This document shows positions 6,222 to 6,337 of a DNA stretch of 6,337 nucleotides, piece after piece (the first letter of the stretch is position 1; every line of letters begins with the position of its first letter). The DNA comes from an uncultured Sutterella sp. (lineage in GTDB: Bacteria; Pseudomonadota; Gammaproteobacteria; Burkholderiales; Burkholderiaceae_F). The stretch lies in assembly GCA_900770335.1 (NCBI GenBank), contig CAAGKD010000138.1, forward strand, positions 1-6,337, read 5' to 3'. Made by a program: the position numbers and the translations under genes. The notes under the pieces were generated by a model. The model was not told where the DNA came from. It saw nothing but the letters and a program-made list of their open reading frames with translations, and ran no database searches.

Positions 6222-6233
6222 GCTCTTTAAAAA
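6222..6233 (+). promoter_or_regulatory. boxA antitermination site
   Basis: GCTCTTTAAAAA matches the E. coli rrn boxA (TGCTCTTTAACAA) closely and the form common in Burkholderiales. As RNA, boxA binds NusB and NusE (ribosomal protein S10) and lets RNA polymerase resist Rho-dependent termination across the untranslated rRNA genes. It is the strongest single indicator that an rRNA operon follows. Confidence 0.85.
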
Positions 6234-6247
6234 TCAGATTCAACGAA

Positions 6248-6267
6248 CCGATAAGTGTGATCATCGG
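6248..6267 (+). promoter_or_regulatory. Conserved rrn leader segment (boxC-like) with small stem
   Basis: GATAAGTGTG (6250-6259) recurs downstream of boxA in betaproteobacterial rrn leaders and occupies the place of boxC in E. coli. It lies within a 5-bp stem, CCGAT (6248-6252) with ATCGG (6263-6267), with the AAGTGTGATC segment in the loop. The recognition is from memory of such leaders and the exact role is not known. Confidence 0.55.
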
Positions 6268-6282
6268 AACTTTTGAGAAGCC

Positions 6283-6319
6283 TTGAGAGGCGCGCAGGTT
6301 TCACGACCTGCGGACTCAA
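6283..6319 (+). other. Two-part hairpin in the distal rrn leader
   Basis: The inner stem CGCAGGT (6293-6299) pairs perfectly with ACCTGCG (6306-6312) over the loop TTCACG. After an asymmetric internal loop, the outer stem TTGAG (6283-6287) pairs with CTCAA (6315-6319). A second left arm, TTTTGAG (6271-6277), can pair instead with CTCAAAA (6315-6321), so two alternative folds are possible. It could help order folding or processing of pre-16S RNA; this is inference. Confidence 0.5.
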
Positions 6320-6337
6320 AAATTTTACGAGTCGCAC

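Larger units (their letters stand above)
6082..6337 (+). other. Leader of an rRNA operon, cut off before 16S
   Basis: This stretch has no credible protein gene. It begins at the predicted P1 start and contains a second promoter, a boxB-like stem-loop, boxA, the conserved GATAAGTGTG segment and a further hairpin, in the order known for proteobacterial rrn leaders. Composition shifts from GC-rich coding DNA to AT-richer leader sequence. The 16S 5' end (AGAGTTTGAT...) is not reached within the window. The assignment comes from recognising these elements together. Confidence 0.85.

Noticed and set aside
5965..6264. Short reading frames on both strands in the rrn promoter region
   Set aside because: They overlap P1, P2, boxB and boxA, which explain the sequence, and none has a convincing ribosome binding site or domain.
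1..6337. CRISPR array, insertion sequence, tRNA or prophage attachment site
   Set aside because: No regularly spaced repeats, transposase motifs, terminal inverted repeats or cloverleaf-forming sequence were seen; all large reading frames are explained by housekeeping genes.

Overview
The window is high-GC DNA from a Gram-negative bacterium, most likely a betaproteobacterium of the order Burkholderiales. A gut lineage such as Sutterellaceae is possible but unproven. The evidence is a lipoprotein MltA with a lipobox, an Rpe with the proteobacterial HFDVMDNHYVPN signature, the rpe-gph pairing, and, at the right edge, an rRNA operon leader containing GCTCTTTAAAAA (boxA) and GATAAGTGTG, both typical of betaproteobacterial rrn leaders. 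The placement rests on recognition, not on a search.

Layout: positions 1-86 are non-coding and hold a run of 14 G just beyond the 3' end of mltA. mltA (minus strand, 87-1328) encodes an outer-membrane lytic transglycosylase. A 168-base divergent spacer holds a -10-like TATACT and the rpe 5' leader. A tight plus-strand operon follows: rpe (1497-2210), gph (2207-2923), a small secreted LprI/DUF1311-like protein (2920-3384) and ung (3384-4184). Each junction is an ATGA or TGATG overlap, so translation is probably coupled. A cytoplasmic M61-family peptidase with a C-terminal PDZ domain (minus strand, 5968-4166) converges on ung, and the two coding ends overlap by 19 bases. From 5969 to the end there is no protein gene; this is the promoter and leader region of an rRNA operon reading rightward, with two near-consensus promoters, several hairpins and an antitermination boxA. 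The 16S gene should begin shortly after the window ends.

The genes are mostly housekeeping: pentose-phosphate/Calvin epimerase, 2-phosphoglycolate salvage, uracil repair, peptidoglycan turnover, peptide processing and ribosome synthesis. I found no defence system, mobile element or CRISPR array. The most interesting points are a C-terminal QPTLF peptide on uracil-DNA glycosylase that looks like a sliding-clamp binding motif, the G14 tract beside mltA, a possible lysozyme-inhibitor-like gene embedded in the rpe operon opposite a murein hydrolase, and a GAAA-capped hairpin at the predicted 5' end of the rrn P1 transcript.
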